Part shown: one piece after another, positions 19,613-27,863 of the stretch
Numbering within the stretch: the first letter of the stretch is position 1
Layout: each line of letters starts with the position of its first letter
Assembly (NCBI GenBank): GCA_903832635.1
Contig: CAILCF010000005.1
Span: 1-64,000, forward strand
Direction: 5' to 3'
Length of the DNA stretch: 64,000 nt
Source of the DNA: an uncultured bacterium
GTDB lineage: Bacteria; Patescibacteriota; Saccharimonadia; Saccharimonadales; Saccharimonadaceae
Position numbers and translations under genes: made by a program
Notes under the pieces: model-generated
What the model was told of the DNA's origin: nothing
Seen by the model: the letters and a program-made list of their open reading frames with translations, nothing else
Database searches by the model: none

Positions 19613-20326
19613 TTAATATCCATCAAACTCTTCACTTCGAATATTATCCTCATTTGCCCCAATTTCTACCAGCAACTTTCGCATTGCTTTGATCATTTCC
19701 GGAGGACCGGCCAAATAATATATTGGCGGAATAATATCAGAAATGTATTTCTTCAGCATATCTGAATTAATATGTCCTCTTTCGCCTATCCTATTATCGG
19801 CTACGTTGCCTGTATAAACAGGGACAAAGGTAAAATTCGGATTAATATCTGCAAATTCTTCGAAATCACTGGTATAAGGTGCATCATCAGGTGTTCGGTT
19901 CGAATATATCAGAGTAATTTTATGTGCTAAATGATTATTGGTGGCATCAGCAATGATACTGCGGATTGGAGTAACCCCAATCCCACCAATAATAAACACA
20001 GCAGGAGTCGTATCTGTTTTATGCAGTTTGAAATCACCATGTGGAGCAGCCATCTTGATCTCAGAACCGATCGGTAATCTTTTTAGCACGTTTTTAAAGG
20101 TGCTATCACGCATTCTTGTCGCAATAACCAAATCTTTTTCAAATGGAGCATTAACGAAAGAAAAAGTCCTTAGGTTACCCTTGTCGTCGGTCTTTGGCGG
20201 GTCGATTAAAGTAAAATCGCCATTTTGGCCGGCAATAAACTCAAAACCAGACGGTCTTTCCCAATGAAACGCCATCGTGCCATTGGCAATAACTTCCTTT
20301 TTCACTAATTTAACGTCTTGTATCAT
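19613..20326 (-). CDS. FAD/NAD(P)-dependent oxidoreductase, ferredoxin-reductase type
   Basis: A 237-residue flavoprotein moving electrons between NAD(P)H and a protein or small acceptor. The FAD-binding barrel includes AGQNGDFTLIDP and RTFSFVNAP (RxFS-type motif). The NAD(P) domain has FIIGGIGVTPIRSI and the C-terminal YYLAGPPEMIKAMRK. There is no 2Fe-2S domain, so an external carrier or direct reduction is expected. The ATG at 20326 lies 8 nt after TATAAT; the preceding TTG is less likely. It sits 23 bp upstream of the methyltransferase gene. Confidence 0.83.
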   Translation of the reverse strand: MIQDVKLVKKEVIANGTMAFHWERPSGFEFIAGQNGDFTLIDPPKTDDKGNLRTFSFVNAPFEKDLVIATRMRDSTFKNVLKRLPIGSEIKMAAPHGDFKLHKTDTTPAVFIIGGIGVTPIRSIIADATNNHLAHKITLIYSNRTPDDAPYTSDFEEFADINPNFTFVPVYTGNVADNRIGERGHINSDMLKKYISDIIPPIYYLAGPPEMIKAMRKLLVEIGANEDNIRSEEFDGY

Positions 20327-20384
20327 CAACTATAATTATAGCATTTGTCCTTACGGGACATATTTTCAACCTTAAAAATTAATC

Positions 20385-21026
20385 CTAAGCTAATTTGATG
20401 ATAGCGAAAAATTGTACTGCAGCCGCGGCAATAACGAATAAATGCCATGAAAAATGAGCAAATGGTTTTTTGAATGCAAAAGGTATTGTACCAACAGTGT
20501 ACAAGATACCGCCAATAAACAATAACCAAATTACAGTTGAATTTACTAACCCCATTTTTGGGATTAAAAACAGGCCCATCCACCCAAAACCTATATACAA
20601 CATTACACCCGTCAATTTCATTCTTCTTGGTAATACCAGAGTGGTTGTAATGGAAATCCCAGCGACAGCAATCGTCCAAACTGCAATTAAAAACAATATT
20701 TCAGCCAAGCCGCTATACAAATAAACTATAAATGGAGTAAAACTACCAGCTATAAGGATAAAAATACTGCTATGATCAATTGCCTGGAATACCTTTTTTG
20801 CCTTGGTAAAAGTTAATGCATGATAAAGCGTCGAAGCTAACATCAAGATAATCAAACTAATTGCGTATATTATAAAACCAATTTTGAAAGAATTCGACCA
20901 AGAAAAGATGTAAATTCCCGCAACCAAACCCACGCACGCTGCTATTGCACCGATACCATGGGTGATACTATTAAAAATCTCTTCGACGATAATTTGGGCT
21001 GACTTATTATTTCCAGAACTAACCAC
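20385..21026 (-). CDS. Hemolysin III family (PAQR/YqfA-like) membrane protein
   Basis: A 213-residue integral membrane protein with about seven transmembrane helices. PAQR signatures include the first-helix HGIGAI, the ASTLYHAL motif, the AIDHSSIFILIAGSFTP segment and the late SWHLFVIAAA histidine, which together form the metal site in this family. The biochemical role in bacteria is not settled; homologues affect membrane fluidity and some show haemolytic activity. The GTG start lies 7 nt after TATAAT, so it is probably leaderless. Confidence 0.87.
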   Translation of the reverse strand: MVSSGNNKSAQIIVEEIFNSITHGIGAIAACVGLVAGIYIFSWSNSFKIGFIIYAISLIILMLASTLYHALTFTKAKKVFQAIDHSSIFILIAGSFTPFIVYLYSGLAEILFLIAVWTIAVAGISITTTLVLPRRMKLTGVMLYIGFGWMGLFLIPKMGLVNSTVIWLLFIGGILYTVGTIPFAFKKPFAHFSWHLFVIAAAAVQFFAIIKLA

Positions 21027-21048
21027 TAACTCTATTATAGCCGAGAAT

Positions 21049-21204
21049 CTATATCTTTGCCCAATACTTATCTATCAACTTTTGGATATTTGGAGTCGGT
21101 TTTCGACAATCGCAATTTTTAAGATGTTCGATATGCCATTTTGCCCTTTTCGCTTCCGTAGCGTTGATGGGCATTTTGTTTTTTTCATGCCATTGCTTAT
21201 TCAT
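21049..21204 (-). CDS. 51-residue small Trp-His/Cys-rich protein
   Basis: A short ORF between hemolysin III and the GC-rich transcript. Key residues are WHEKNKMP near the start, an RAKWHIEHLKNCDCRK core and a C-terminal DKYWAK. The W-H-x-E-H and C-x-C arrangement looks like a small conserved, possibly metal-binding protein, but I cannot name it. A TATACT box (21216-21211) ends 6 nt before the ATG, the same leaderless arrangement as the neighbours. Its upstream region is shared with a divergent strong promoter. Confidence 0.65.
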   Translation of the reverse strand: MNKQWHEKNKMPINATEAKRAKWHIEHLKNCDCRKPTPNIQKLIDKYWAKI

Positions 21205-21225
21205 AACCTAAGTATACTACACGTA

Positions 21226-21254
21226 TTGACTAATAATTATGTTTGTGTTAATAT
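21226..21254 (+). promoter_or_regulatory. Near-consensus sigma-70 promoter of the GC-rich transcript
   Basis: TTGACT at 21226-21231, a 17-nt spacer, and TAATAT at 21249-21254. The expected RNA start is near 21261, at the edge of the GC-rich stretch. Confidence 0.7.
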
Positions 21255-21301
21255 ATTTGTTAATCTCAGGTGTTTGCCTGAGAAGCAAACAGGAGGTGCC
21301 A

Positions 21302-21385
21302 ATGGGCCCGCCCAATCGAGTTCGTCGCACCGGGATGAAAATGTTTTCCAGCACGACGATCGTGATCGGCATCAGCACGGCGTGA
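21302..21385 (+). CDS. Possible 27-residue peptide in GC-rich transcript
   Basis: An ATG lies 5 nt after a perfect AGGAGG. The peptide begins MGPPNRVRRTGMKMFSS, is basic at the N-terminus and hydrophobic at the C-terminus (IVIGISTA), and ends in TGA. It could be a leader peptide or a small membrane-active peptide. Evidence is only the SD, the promoter and the reading frame. Confidence 0.3.
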   Translation: MGPPNRVRRTGMKMFSSTTIVIGISTA

Positions 21386-21693
21386 CACGCCGCGACATCC
21401 CCCGGGCACTGACCCATCGACGGGTCATGTGATCGATGACAAGGAAGAACAATGCATTATACATGGTGTCCGTACTAGGTACGTTCTTCATCATCAAGCA
21501 CTTCCCCTATCGGAACCAGCCCCTGTTTCATCGGCAGTACCTCGAGCAGGTTGTCACCCGCTCGACTTGCCAACTAAGTGGCTCGCTCCCGCGGGTCACA
21601 GGAGCGGTGGAAGAAAGAGCGCCGAGTCTCGGCATCAAAGGGCCTTAGCCCAAAGACCCCGAGCTCCTCGGTTCCCACTTCACCACCGACTCC

Positions 21694-21727
21694 CCCGGCC
21701 GGTCCTCCTGTACGGAGACCGGCCGGG
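21694..21727 (+). terminator. Strong GC hairpin at the 3' end of the GC-rich transcript
   Basis: An 11-bp perfect stem, CCCGGCCGGTC (21694-21704) with GACCGGCCGGG (21717-21727). It is followed 13 nt later by a short T run (21739-21743) and then by a second terminator. The stem is far more stable than others in the window. Confidence 0.55.
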
Positions 21728-21745
21728 CATAACCCATGTTTTTAT

Positions 21746-21766
21746 GCCTATCTATTAGGCTTTTTT
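21746..21766 (+). terminator. Rho-independent terminator
   Basis: GCCTA-tctat-TAGGC followed by six T. It overlaps the last codons of the convergent bactofilin-like gene (stop at 21755-21757) and would end the GC-rich transcript. Confidence 0.6.
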
Positions 21767-22918
21767 AATACTCTTTTTTGCTACGATATTCGTACGTTCT
21801 AATAACTGTTTGCCGCGAGTCAGAATCATACCCATACCGAACAAATATGCGCCCAATAGAGTAAAGAATCCGATTATTGGGATGAAGTATGTTATTACAA
21901 GTATTCCTGTACCCAACGCCATTATCCCCAAAGGTTGTTTTGATTTAGGCATAATCAGATGGCCCAGCATATAACCGGCAAATGGTGTGGTCAGTAGCAT
22001 TACAACAAACCAAGCCAGTAGTGTCAAGAATGCCAGTGGCATCCCAATGAACGTAACTAGTAAGATGACAATTGATATTGGTATCAAGAAAGCCGCCAGT
22101 ATTCCTACCAGAATTGTCATTCCAGGTTTTTTCTTTGCTTTTTCAGTTGCTTCGGCAAATATCCTTGGGAATAATGCAACTAATACCAAGGATGTAACAA
22201 TCCAGGCAATCAAGCTATAAACAAACCATCCAAAGGCAAATGCCAGCGGTGCGTAATAATTTGTGTTGGCCGTTTCTTTAGGAGCGGTCCTGGTGACTGT
22301 CCCAGCAACTTTTCCACCATCGGCTATAACAGGATCGTTTTTGCTGGTATATTCGATGTTGCCACCAACTACACCGACCGGACCAATATTCAGATTTACA
22401 ACATATCCCTTAATGTTACCACCAATGTTTCCATTAACGTTTAAGTCTGTTGCACCAGCTACAATGTCACGTTTTATAACACCGTTTATGGTAACATCTG
22501 TGCTACCACCCAACAGGTCACGCCCAATTGAGGCGTTTTTGTCAATAACTAATGTCTGAGCACCAATTGTGGCGCTTCCGCTGACGGTACTATTTAAAGT
22601 AACAGTCTGCCCAGCCAAACGGATATCTCCGTTTATAATCCCAGTTACAAGAACGGTTTGACCAGCACAAAATACATCACCATTAATAGTTCCACTGATT
22701 GTCAGTGTCTGGCCAGCGCAATAAACGTCACCATTGACAGTTCCGGCAATATCAACATTGTTTCCGGCCACAAACAGCATACTGTTAACTGTTTCGTTTG
22801 TAGAAACCCCTACGCTGTCTCCTGCTTTGAAGCTTTGTGCACTTGCCAATCCGACTACAGCCAAAGCTGACACGAACACAAGGCACAAACTGAGGGCAAT
22901 TATTTTAATATTTTTCAT
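21755..22918 (-). CDS. Bactofilin-like beta-helix membrane protein
   Basis: A 387-residue protein with an N-terminal signal peptide ending near GLASAQS. A polymer-forming (bactofilin-type) right-handed beta-helix follows, made of short repeats such as AGQTLTISGTINGDVFC and GQTVTLNSTVSGSA (about residues 40-210). The second half has about four transmembrane helices (residues 230-370) and a basic tail. Exported bactofilin-domain proteins of this design may scaffold the cell envelope. The start is supported by GGGAGG 7 nt upstream. The 3' end overlaps a terminator of the opposite strand. Confidence 0.8.
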   Translation of the reverse strand: MKNIKIIALSLCLVFVSALAVVGLASAQSFKAGDSVGVSTNETVNSMLFVAGNNVDIAGTVNGDVYCAGQTLTISGTINGDVFCAGQTVLVTGIINGDIRLAGQTVTLNSTVSGSATIGAQTLVIDKNASIGRDLLGGSTDVTINGVIKRDIVAGATDLNVNGNIGGNIKGYVVNLNIGPVGVVGGNIEYTSKNDPVIADGGKVAGTVTRTAPKETANTNYYAPLAFAFGWFVYSLIAWIVTSLVLVALFPRIFAEATEKAKKKPGMTILVGILAAFLIPISIVILLVTFIGMPLAFLTLLAWFVVMLLTTPFAGYMLGHLIMPKSKQPLGIMALGTGILVITYFIPIIGFFTLLGAYLFGMGMILTRGKQLLERTNIVAKKSIKKA

Positions 22919-23017
22919 TCCCCGACCTCCCTTAATTTATACTTACATTATACGCTTGTTTAATTCAAAATGTGTAACTTGAAATTCTAACCTTAATAGT
23001 GTAAATTAAGCCATTGA

Positions 23018-24133
23018 ATGACACAGACTGTAAATACAAAAATTTATAATAAAAAGATAGGACAAAAAACGCAAAAAGCCCTGGACTTACTTCGTGTTCC
23101 GGGGACTGATTTATATCGAGCCGCCCATCCCGGATATCCAGGAAACTTTTCGCGCGATAGTTTGACGTATGGAATGCTAGCTGGTGATAAACACGCACTG
23201 TATGCTCAAATCGAATACTCTGCAAAATACCAAGGGACGAAAAAGAACCCGGTTACGGGTGAAGAACCTGGGAAAATCCATCACGAATTGCCAGAAGTGA
23301 TAATTAACAATAAAAGTTCTGCATATAATGCATGCGACACAACTGCCCTATTTTTATTAGCAATTGCCAGTCTGTATGAATCCGGTGATGAAGAAATTTT
23401 AAAGAAATATTCTAAAAACATTCAAGCCGGAATTTTATATATTAAATCTCATATACGTGGAGGGCTATTTTACGAAAACCCGGCATACTGCGGGAGTGAA
23501 ACGTTTGCATTGAATGTGACCTACTGGAAAGACTCGGAATTAAATTATCATAATCCAATTCCTCATTATCCCATCGTCTTTTCATTGGCTCACTTTCAAA
23601 ATGCGGCTGCCATTGCAGCAATAGGACGGGCAATAGGACGGTCTGATTTATCTGACTTTTCAATAAGGATGGTAGACAGCGGGTTAAATATTCTATGGAA
23701 ACAAGATCACTTCATAACGGCACTTGATGGTGATTGCAATGAGATCGATTCAATAAATAGTGATTCATTACATGCATTACTATATATTGACCCGGATTAT
23801 ATACCAGATGGGTATGCAGAAAAGATTCAACAATATATGAGCAAATTAGATACAAAAGCCGGTTACTTGTCCGGAATTGCGTGGAAAAATGGCATTGACG
23901 ACTACCACACCAGATATATTTGGGTTCATGAACAAGCACTTTTACATGCTGCATCCAAAAAGCACAATCTTGAAAAATGTGCGGAGGTCGCAGTAAGGAC
24001 AACTGATTTTATCAATTCATTTCCAGAATTAATTGACCCAAAAAGTGGGTATATACCCGCTGGCAATCAACCGCAACTTTGGGCTATTGGTGCAAGCCTG
24101 TATTTCGAAAATCCAATACAATCACTTTTGTAA
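23018..24133 (+). CDS. Six-hairpin glycosidase-like protein (amylo-alpha-1,6-glucosidase type)
   Basis: A 371-residue cytosolic protein with the helical (alpha/alpha)6-barrel pattern of glycogen-debranching and GH15-like enzymes. Family-like segments are GYPGNFSRDSLTYGML near the N-terminus, AYNACDTTALFLLA with a likely catalytic-region Asp, and TRYIWVHEQALLH and LWAIGAS near the end. There is no signal peptide. It may process glycogen-like glucan or an imported oligosaccharide. Catalytic acids cannot be assigned confidently by eye. The start is an ATG without an obvious SD. Confidence 0.65.
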   Translation: MTQTVNTKIYNKKIGQKTQKALDLLRVPGTDLYRAAHPGYPGNFSRDSLTYGMLAGDKHALYAQIEYSAKYQGTKKNPVTGEEPGKIHHELPEVIINNKSSAYNACDTTALFLLAIASLYESGDEEILKKYSKNIQAGILYIKSHIRGGLFYENPAYCGSETFALNVTYWKDSELNYHNPIPHYPIVFSLAHFQNAAAIAAIGRAIGRSDLSDFSIRMVDSGLNILWKQDHFITALDGDCNEIDSINSDSLHALLYIDPDYIPDGYAEKIQQYMSKLDTKAGYLSGIAWKNGIDDYHTRYIWVHEQALLHAASKKHNLEKCAEVAVRTTDFINSFPELIDPKSGYIPAGNQPQLWAIGASLYFENPIQSLL

Positions 24134-24135
24134 TA

Positions 24136-24765
24136 TTATTCCGGTCGGTTGCCTATTAATCGCTTTTTGATACGGTCAAAGACATTATTTTTTACAGGCA
24201 CTTCAGAACAAATTTTTTCCCATTTTGCTGCTAATACATTATGCCCGATTTTTTTACGAATTTCTTCATTTTTTTCAAATACATCAAAAACCGCCTGGTC
24301 AATAATCTCGATGACTTCTTCAAAACCTGGCTCACCGAATAAAATATGACCATTACCAGTATGAAATATTGCCGGTTCTGAACCATTGAATTCAATCCTA
24401 CCAAGCAGAGTGAAATTGGGTTTATCGTGTTCAGTAAGGCCGTCATTTGCCCTGGCTCTGATAACAAGTTCATTTGTCCATCTGTAAATGTATGTCAAAT
24501 CTGATTTATCTGAATTTTTTACCGTCGGGAATTCGATTAATGCTTCAATTGAGATACCCGGTCTGTCTGCAATAGGTACAAATGTCCTAATATCTTTACC
24601 GGGTAGAACCGATTCGTCAAAGTGTTTAAATATATCCTTTGCAATTAAAACTCTTTCATCCGGTGATTTAATTGAGTACACCAGTGAAGCGTTTTGTATC
24701 TGCAGTTCCCTATTGTCAAGGGCTTCGACTAATTCTGCAGTAAATTTTCCATTTTCAGTATCCAT
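24136..24765 (-). CDS. Hypothetical protein, 209 aa
   Basis: Not recognised. A soluble acidic protein with no signal peptide or membrane helix, and mixed strands and helices. Features include RWTNELVIRARAND in the middle and an amphipathic C-terminal helix (EEVIEIIDQAVFDVFEKNEEI). It starts 11 nt downstream of the 24777-25085 gene, so the two form one transcription unit. It ends 2 bp from the convergent glycosidase stop. Confidence 0.6.
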   Translation of the reverse strand: MDTENGKFTAELVEALDNRELQIQNASLVYSIKSPDERVLIAKDIFKHFDESVLPGKDIRTFVPIADRPGISIEALIEFPTVKNSDKSDLTYIYRWTNELVIRARANDGLTEHDKPNFTLLGRIEFNGSEPAIFHTGNGHILFGEPGFEEVIEIIDQAVFDVFEKNEEIRKKIGHNVLAAKWEKICSEVPVKNNVFDRIKKRLIGNRPE

Positions 24766-24776
24766 AAATTCACTAC

Positions 24777-25085
24777 CTATGCCTTTGGGATATCAGGAAA
24801 CTTTTCGTTCATTTCCTCGACTGTTACGTGCTCACGAAGAATCAATAAGACTGTCCCAGCACCTACAATTGCTGCCTTTTTTTCACATTCGCTTAAATCG
24901 TCTCTGGCTTCATACTTGTCATATAAATAACAGGTCAGTTCTGTAAACGCAGGAAATTCATCGAATGTAGCATCGAACATTTGTATATATTCGTTACTTG
25001 AAGTAACTAATTTTTTTTGGACAGATTCAGCGACCCTGATAAGCTGTTCGCTATCAATATTTAAAAATTCACTCTTCAATGTCAT
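24777..25085 (-). CDS. Hypothetical protein, 102 aa
   Basis: Not recognised. An almost all-helical, acidic soluble protein. It begins MTLKSEFLNIDSEQLIRVAE and ends with a helix (LREHVTVEEMNEKFPDIPKA). A TATAAA box lies 6 nt before the ATG, consistent with a leaderless transcript. It is the first gene of a pair with the 209-residue hypothetical protein. Confidence 0.6.
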   Translation of the reverse strand: MTLKSEFLNIDSEQLIRVAESVQKKLVTSSNEYIQMFDATFDEFPAFTELTCYLYDKYEARDDLSECEKKAAIVGAGTVLLILREHVTVEEMNEKFPDIPKA

Positions 25086-25129
25086 AGTTAATTTATAACA
25101 TAAAAAACATATTTGTTCAAATTAGATTT

Positions 25130-25906
25130 CTATTTATTTAATCTGCGGATTGACGATAAGGATGGTAATAGTACGGGAACTTCAGATTTATATTTTTGGT
25201 ATGCTTTTTCTTTACTCCATTTTTTATCGGATGATTTTTCGAGTAATGGGACTCCACTAACAAAAATTAATAGAACTGAAATATAAATTGGACCTATCAG
25301 TGCCAATATTCCCTGGCCAAACGTAAGTGAAGGTATGCAAAATAGGTATACTCCAATCCAAATTAATATCTCACCCAGGTAATTCGGATGTCGGGATGTG
25401 CGCCATACACCAACATCAATCCAGTTTGGTAATCTTTGGTTCTTAAATTGATATTTTTGGAAATCAGCGACTGATTCTAATATAATGCCAACAATAAATA
25501 CTAATACGCCGATAATTGAAACTGAGTTAAATGTAGTACTGTTTTGAGACCACAGCAATACGCAAGGTATTAGTATTATAAAAACAGTAATGCCCTGTAG
25601 CAACCAGAATCTTAAAAATTTAATAAACTTCTCTCGCATTCCATCAAATCGAGAGTCTTTTTTAATTTTGTTAATTCGAATAAATAAAAAGATTCCTAAA
25701 CGAAATGCCCATATCAATACCAGAGTTAATCCAATGAATTGTGCCAAATATTTTGGACTAAATATATATCCGACCAAAGAGACGGCAATAAACGTTACGG
25801 CATAAGAAATATCGGTTAGTTTATCAGTTTTATAAATAAATGCAGGAATAAACATTAATAGATTAATACCGACTGAAATTACAAAAATCAATAACACAAA
25901 GTTCAT
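25130..25906 (-). CDS. DUF1295 / steroid 5-alpha-reductase-like membrane protein
   Basis: A 258-residue protein with about six transmembrane helices and the conserved C-terminal block VWRTSRHPNYLGEILIW. That His-Pro-Asn-Tyr motif marks the DUF1295/isoprenylcysteine methyltransferase-like superfamily. Members reduce or methylate lipid substrates; the bacterial function is undefined. TATAAT ends 6 nt before the ATG, so translation is probably leaderless. It follows the small membrane gene and the MFS gene in the same direction. Confidence 0.82.
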   Translation of the reverse strand: MNFVLLIFVISVGINLLMFIPAFIYKTDKLTDISYAVTFIAVSLVGYIFSPKYLAQFIGLTLVLIWAFRLGIFLFIRINKIKKDSRFDGMREKFIKFLRFWLLQGITVFIILIPCVLLWSQNSTTFNSVSIIGVLVFIVGIILESVADFQKYQFKNQRLPNWIDVGVWRTSRHPNYLGEILIWIGVYLFCIPSLTFGQGILALIGPIYISVLLIFVSGVPLLEKSSDKKWSKEKAYQKYKSEVPVLLPSLSSIRRLNK

Positions 25907-25923
25907 ATATAAATTATACCCTT

Positions 25924-26160
25924 CTAGCGCCAGTTCGGGAATTTTTTATCTATTAATACGCGCCAAATGATGTTTAGAATAATAATTAGCAAAACGTATG
26001 AAATATTAAATATTGTTTTATCCAGAGTATGTATAGGAATTAAGAATAAAAAATAAAACAATATGACATATAAAAAAAGAGCCACAGCTACATATAATAA
26101 TTGGAGTTTCCAAATTATTAATGAAATTCCCAGGAATTTCTTATTTTTTTTACGGTTCAT
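25924..26160 (-). CDS. Small membrane protein, 78 aa
   Basis: Not recognised. A basic N-terminus (MNRKKNKKF) is followed by two or three hydrophobic helices and a basic C-terminus ending DKKFPNWR. It starts 2 nt after the MFS stop, so it is very likely translated from the same mRNA. A helper role for the transporter is possible but only from position. Confidence 0.6.
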   Translation of the reverse strand: MNRKKNKKFLGISLIIWKLQLLYVAVALFLYVILFYFLFLIPIHTLDKTIFNISYVLLIIILNIIWRVLIDKKFPNWR

Positions 26161-26162
26161 AT

Positions 26163-27755
26163 TTACTTATTAATCACAGGAATTTTATCTGGTAACTTTT
26201 TAGAAAGTAAAATTGAAAATATCGAAATTATGAATAGGAAGAAAATCCCAAGTCGTAGACCATCAAGTTCTTCCTGGGCATAAATATTTGCAATTTGCGA
26301 TGCATCGCTTTGCGATGCACCCTTACTGAGAGCAATTGACTCGACTTGGCTACTGGGAACTATTGCGACTGTGGTTATTTGAGAAATACTATCCTTGATA
26401 TTGCTTGGTAGGGTACTAGCTGAAACACTTGATATAAACCCGGTTGTCAAAGTAGAGATAACCAATGAACCAACCAACGCAGTCCCAAGTGATGAACCCA
26501 GATTTTGAAAAGTGCCCTGTAATCCACCCACTTCATTAGTTTGATCATCCCTAACCGCAGAGGTGTTTATGTTACCCAGTTGTGAAGCCAATAAACCTAA
26601 GCCCGCACCTACAAAAAACATTGATGCAGCGAAGCCCCAACTTTTTAGTTCGGTATCGAGCGACACGAGTAAGAATAAACTCCCAAAAACTAGTAGAACT
26701 TGCCCTATTCTTACAATTTGTCGAGGGCTTTTTGTAGTTGAAAATCTTGTTCCCACAATTGACGCAAGTATTAAAGCAACGGACAGAGGGAATATTTTAA
26801 TTCCGGTTTGCAAAGCGTCCAAGCCCAGCACCATCTGTAAATATACAGGGACCACAAAAAATACAGCAGCTGTAATCATATACTGTGACATTAGGACAGA
26901 CAAACCTGAACGCAAGTGTTTAATCGATAACATAGAAACTTGAAGCAGTGGGTTTTTATCTGCATTTTCCAGTCGAACTTGACGGTTATAAAACAGCCAT
27001 ATCAAAATTGAACCGATAATCAATAGGTATGCAACAATAGATATTCCAAGTGGTGCAATCTCAACACCGGCAATAACCGGCTTTGATGTTGGTATAACCC
27101 AACCCCAAACTTTACTTTGTAACATCCCAAAAACAATCATAGCCATTCCTAGCGCTGATAAAACGGCGCTTGGTATATCCAAAGGCCTGGTGTCTCTTTT
27201 CGTACTTGCCTTGAAATTGCGCGCAAAAAACATCACAAATATCATTACTATTGTTTCGATAAGGAATACATATCTCCAGGACAGATATGTTGTCATAAAA
27301 CCTCCGATAAGTGGTCCGGCAGCAGCGGCTGCTCCACTGATACCACCTATTACCGCAAAAGCTTTGACGCGATCACTACCCCTGTAGTTTTGAGCTATTA
27401 GAGCCGCTATTGCAGGGATAACCAAAACAGCACCCAAACCTTCGATAATGGACCAGCCCAAAAATAATTGAGTAATATTTTGGCTGAAAGAAGTTATCAA
27501 TGAACCAATCCCATATACGATGGATCCGATAATAAATGCCCTAACGAGTCCCCATTTTGCACACAATTTTGCCCCTATCATCATTAACGCAGCCATCGTA
27601 AGTGTGTAAAATGTGATAGCAGCTTGCATAGAGTTTACGGTCGTATTCAAATCAGCTACGACTTTTGAAATTGACACATTCATAACCGTACTGTCCAAAA
27701 TCATCACGAACTGTGCTAATGCTAGGATTGATACCAGTCTCCACTTTTTATTCAT
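26163..27755 (-). CDS. MFS drug exporter, DHA2 (EmrB/QacA) type
   Basis: A 530-residue proton-driven exporter with about 14 transmembrane helices. The first helix carries the family motif LAQFVMILDSTVMNVSISKV. Motif A-like CAKWGLVRAF and motif C (GGISGAAAAAGPLIGGFM) are visible. The start was moved to ATG 27755 (MNKKWRL) because it lies 6 nt after a TATAAT box; the upstream TTG at 27794 is weak. Probable substrates are lipophilic toxins or drugs. Downstream are the small membrane protein and the DUF1295 protein. Confidence 0.87.
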   Translation of the reverse strand: MNKKWRLVSILALAQFVMILDSTVMNVSISKVVADLNTTVNSMQAAITFYTLTMAALMMIGAKLCAKWGLVRAFIIGSIVYGIGSLITSFSQNITQLFLGWSIIEGLGAVLVIPAIAALIAQNYRGSDRVKAFAVIGGISGAAAAAGPLIGGFMTTYLSWRYVFLIETIVMIFVMFFARNFKASTKRDTRPLDIPSAVLSALGMAMIVFGMLQSKVWGWVIPTSKPVIAGVEIAPLGISIVAYLLIIGSILIWLFYNRQVRLENADKNPLLQVSMLSIKHLRSGLSVLMSQYMITAAVFFVVPVYLQMVLGLDALQTGIKIFPLSVALILASIVGTRFSTTKSPRQIVRIGQVLLVFGSLFLLVSLDTELKSWGFAASMFFVGAGLGLLASQLGNINTSAVRDDQTNEVGGLQGTFQNLGSSLGTALVGSLVISTLTTGFISSVSASTLPSNIKDSISQITTVAIVPSSQVESIALSKGASQSDASQIANIYAQEELDGLRLGIFFLFIISIFSILLSKKLPDKIPVINK

Positions 27756-27863
27756 CTTTTTATTATAATCCTTTTTTCGATTCGAAACAATCAAAATTAT
27801 TTATAAATTTAGGACCATTATCCCTATGCTTGAATTAACTATTAAAGAGCTTACAATAAAAGT

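Larger units (their letters stand above)
21261..21766 (+). ncRNA. GC-rich orphan transcript of about 500 nt, unknown
   Basis: A sharply GC-rich block in an AT-rich genome, with its own promoter and two 3' hairpins. At the 5' end CTCAGG-tgtttg-CCTGAG and GTTTGC-ctgagaa-GCAAAC share bases and exclude each other, just before AGGAGG. Further hairpins are CGGCG-TGACA-CGCCG, TGACCC-GGGTCA, GCCGA-gtc-TCGGC, GGGC-ctta-GCCC and CCGAG-ctc-CTCGG. Several short ORFs occur: 21302-21385; 21436-21648 (70 codons, strongly GC-ending codons); and an eight-codon one after AAGGAAG at about 21452. No known RNA family was recognised. It could be a structured RNA, a small-peptide mRNA, or foreign DNA. Confidence 0.45.

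Noticed and set aside
21436-21648. A 70-codon ORF inside the GC-rich block
   Set aside because: GC-ending codons are noteworthy, but there is no SD at its start and it runs into the hairpin series. Kept only as a remark in the transcript entry.
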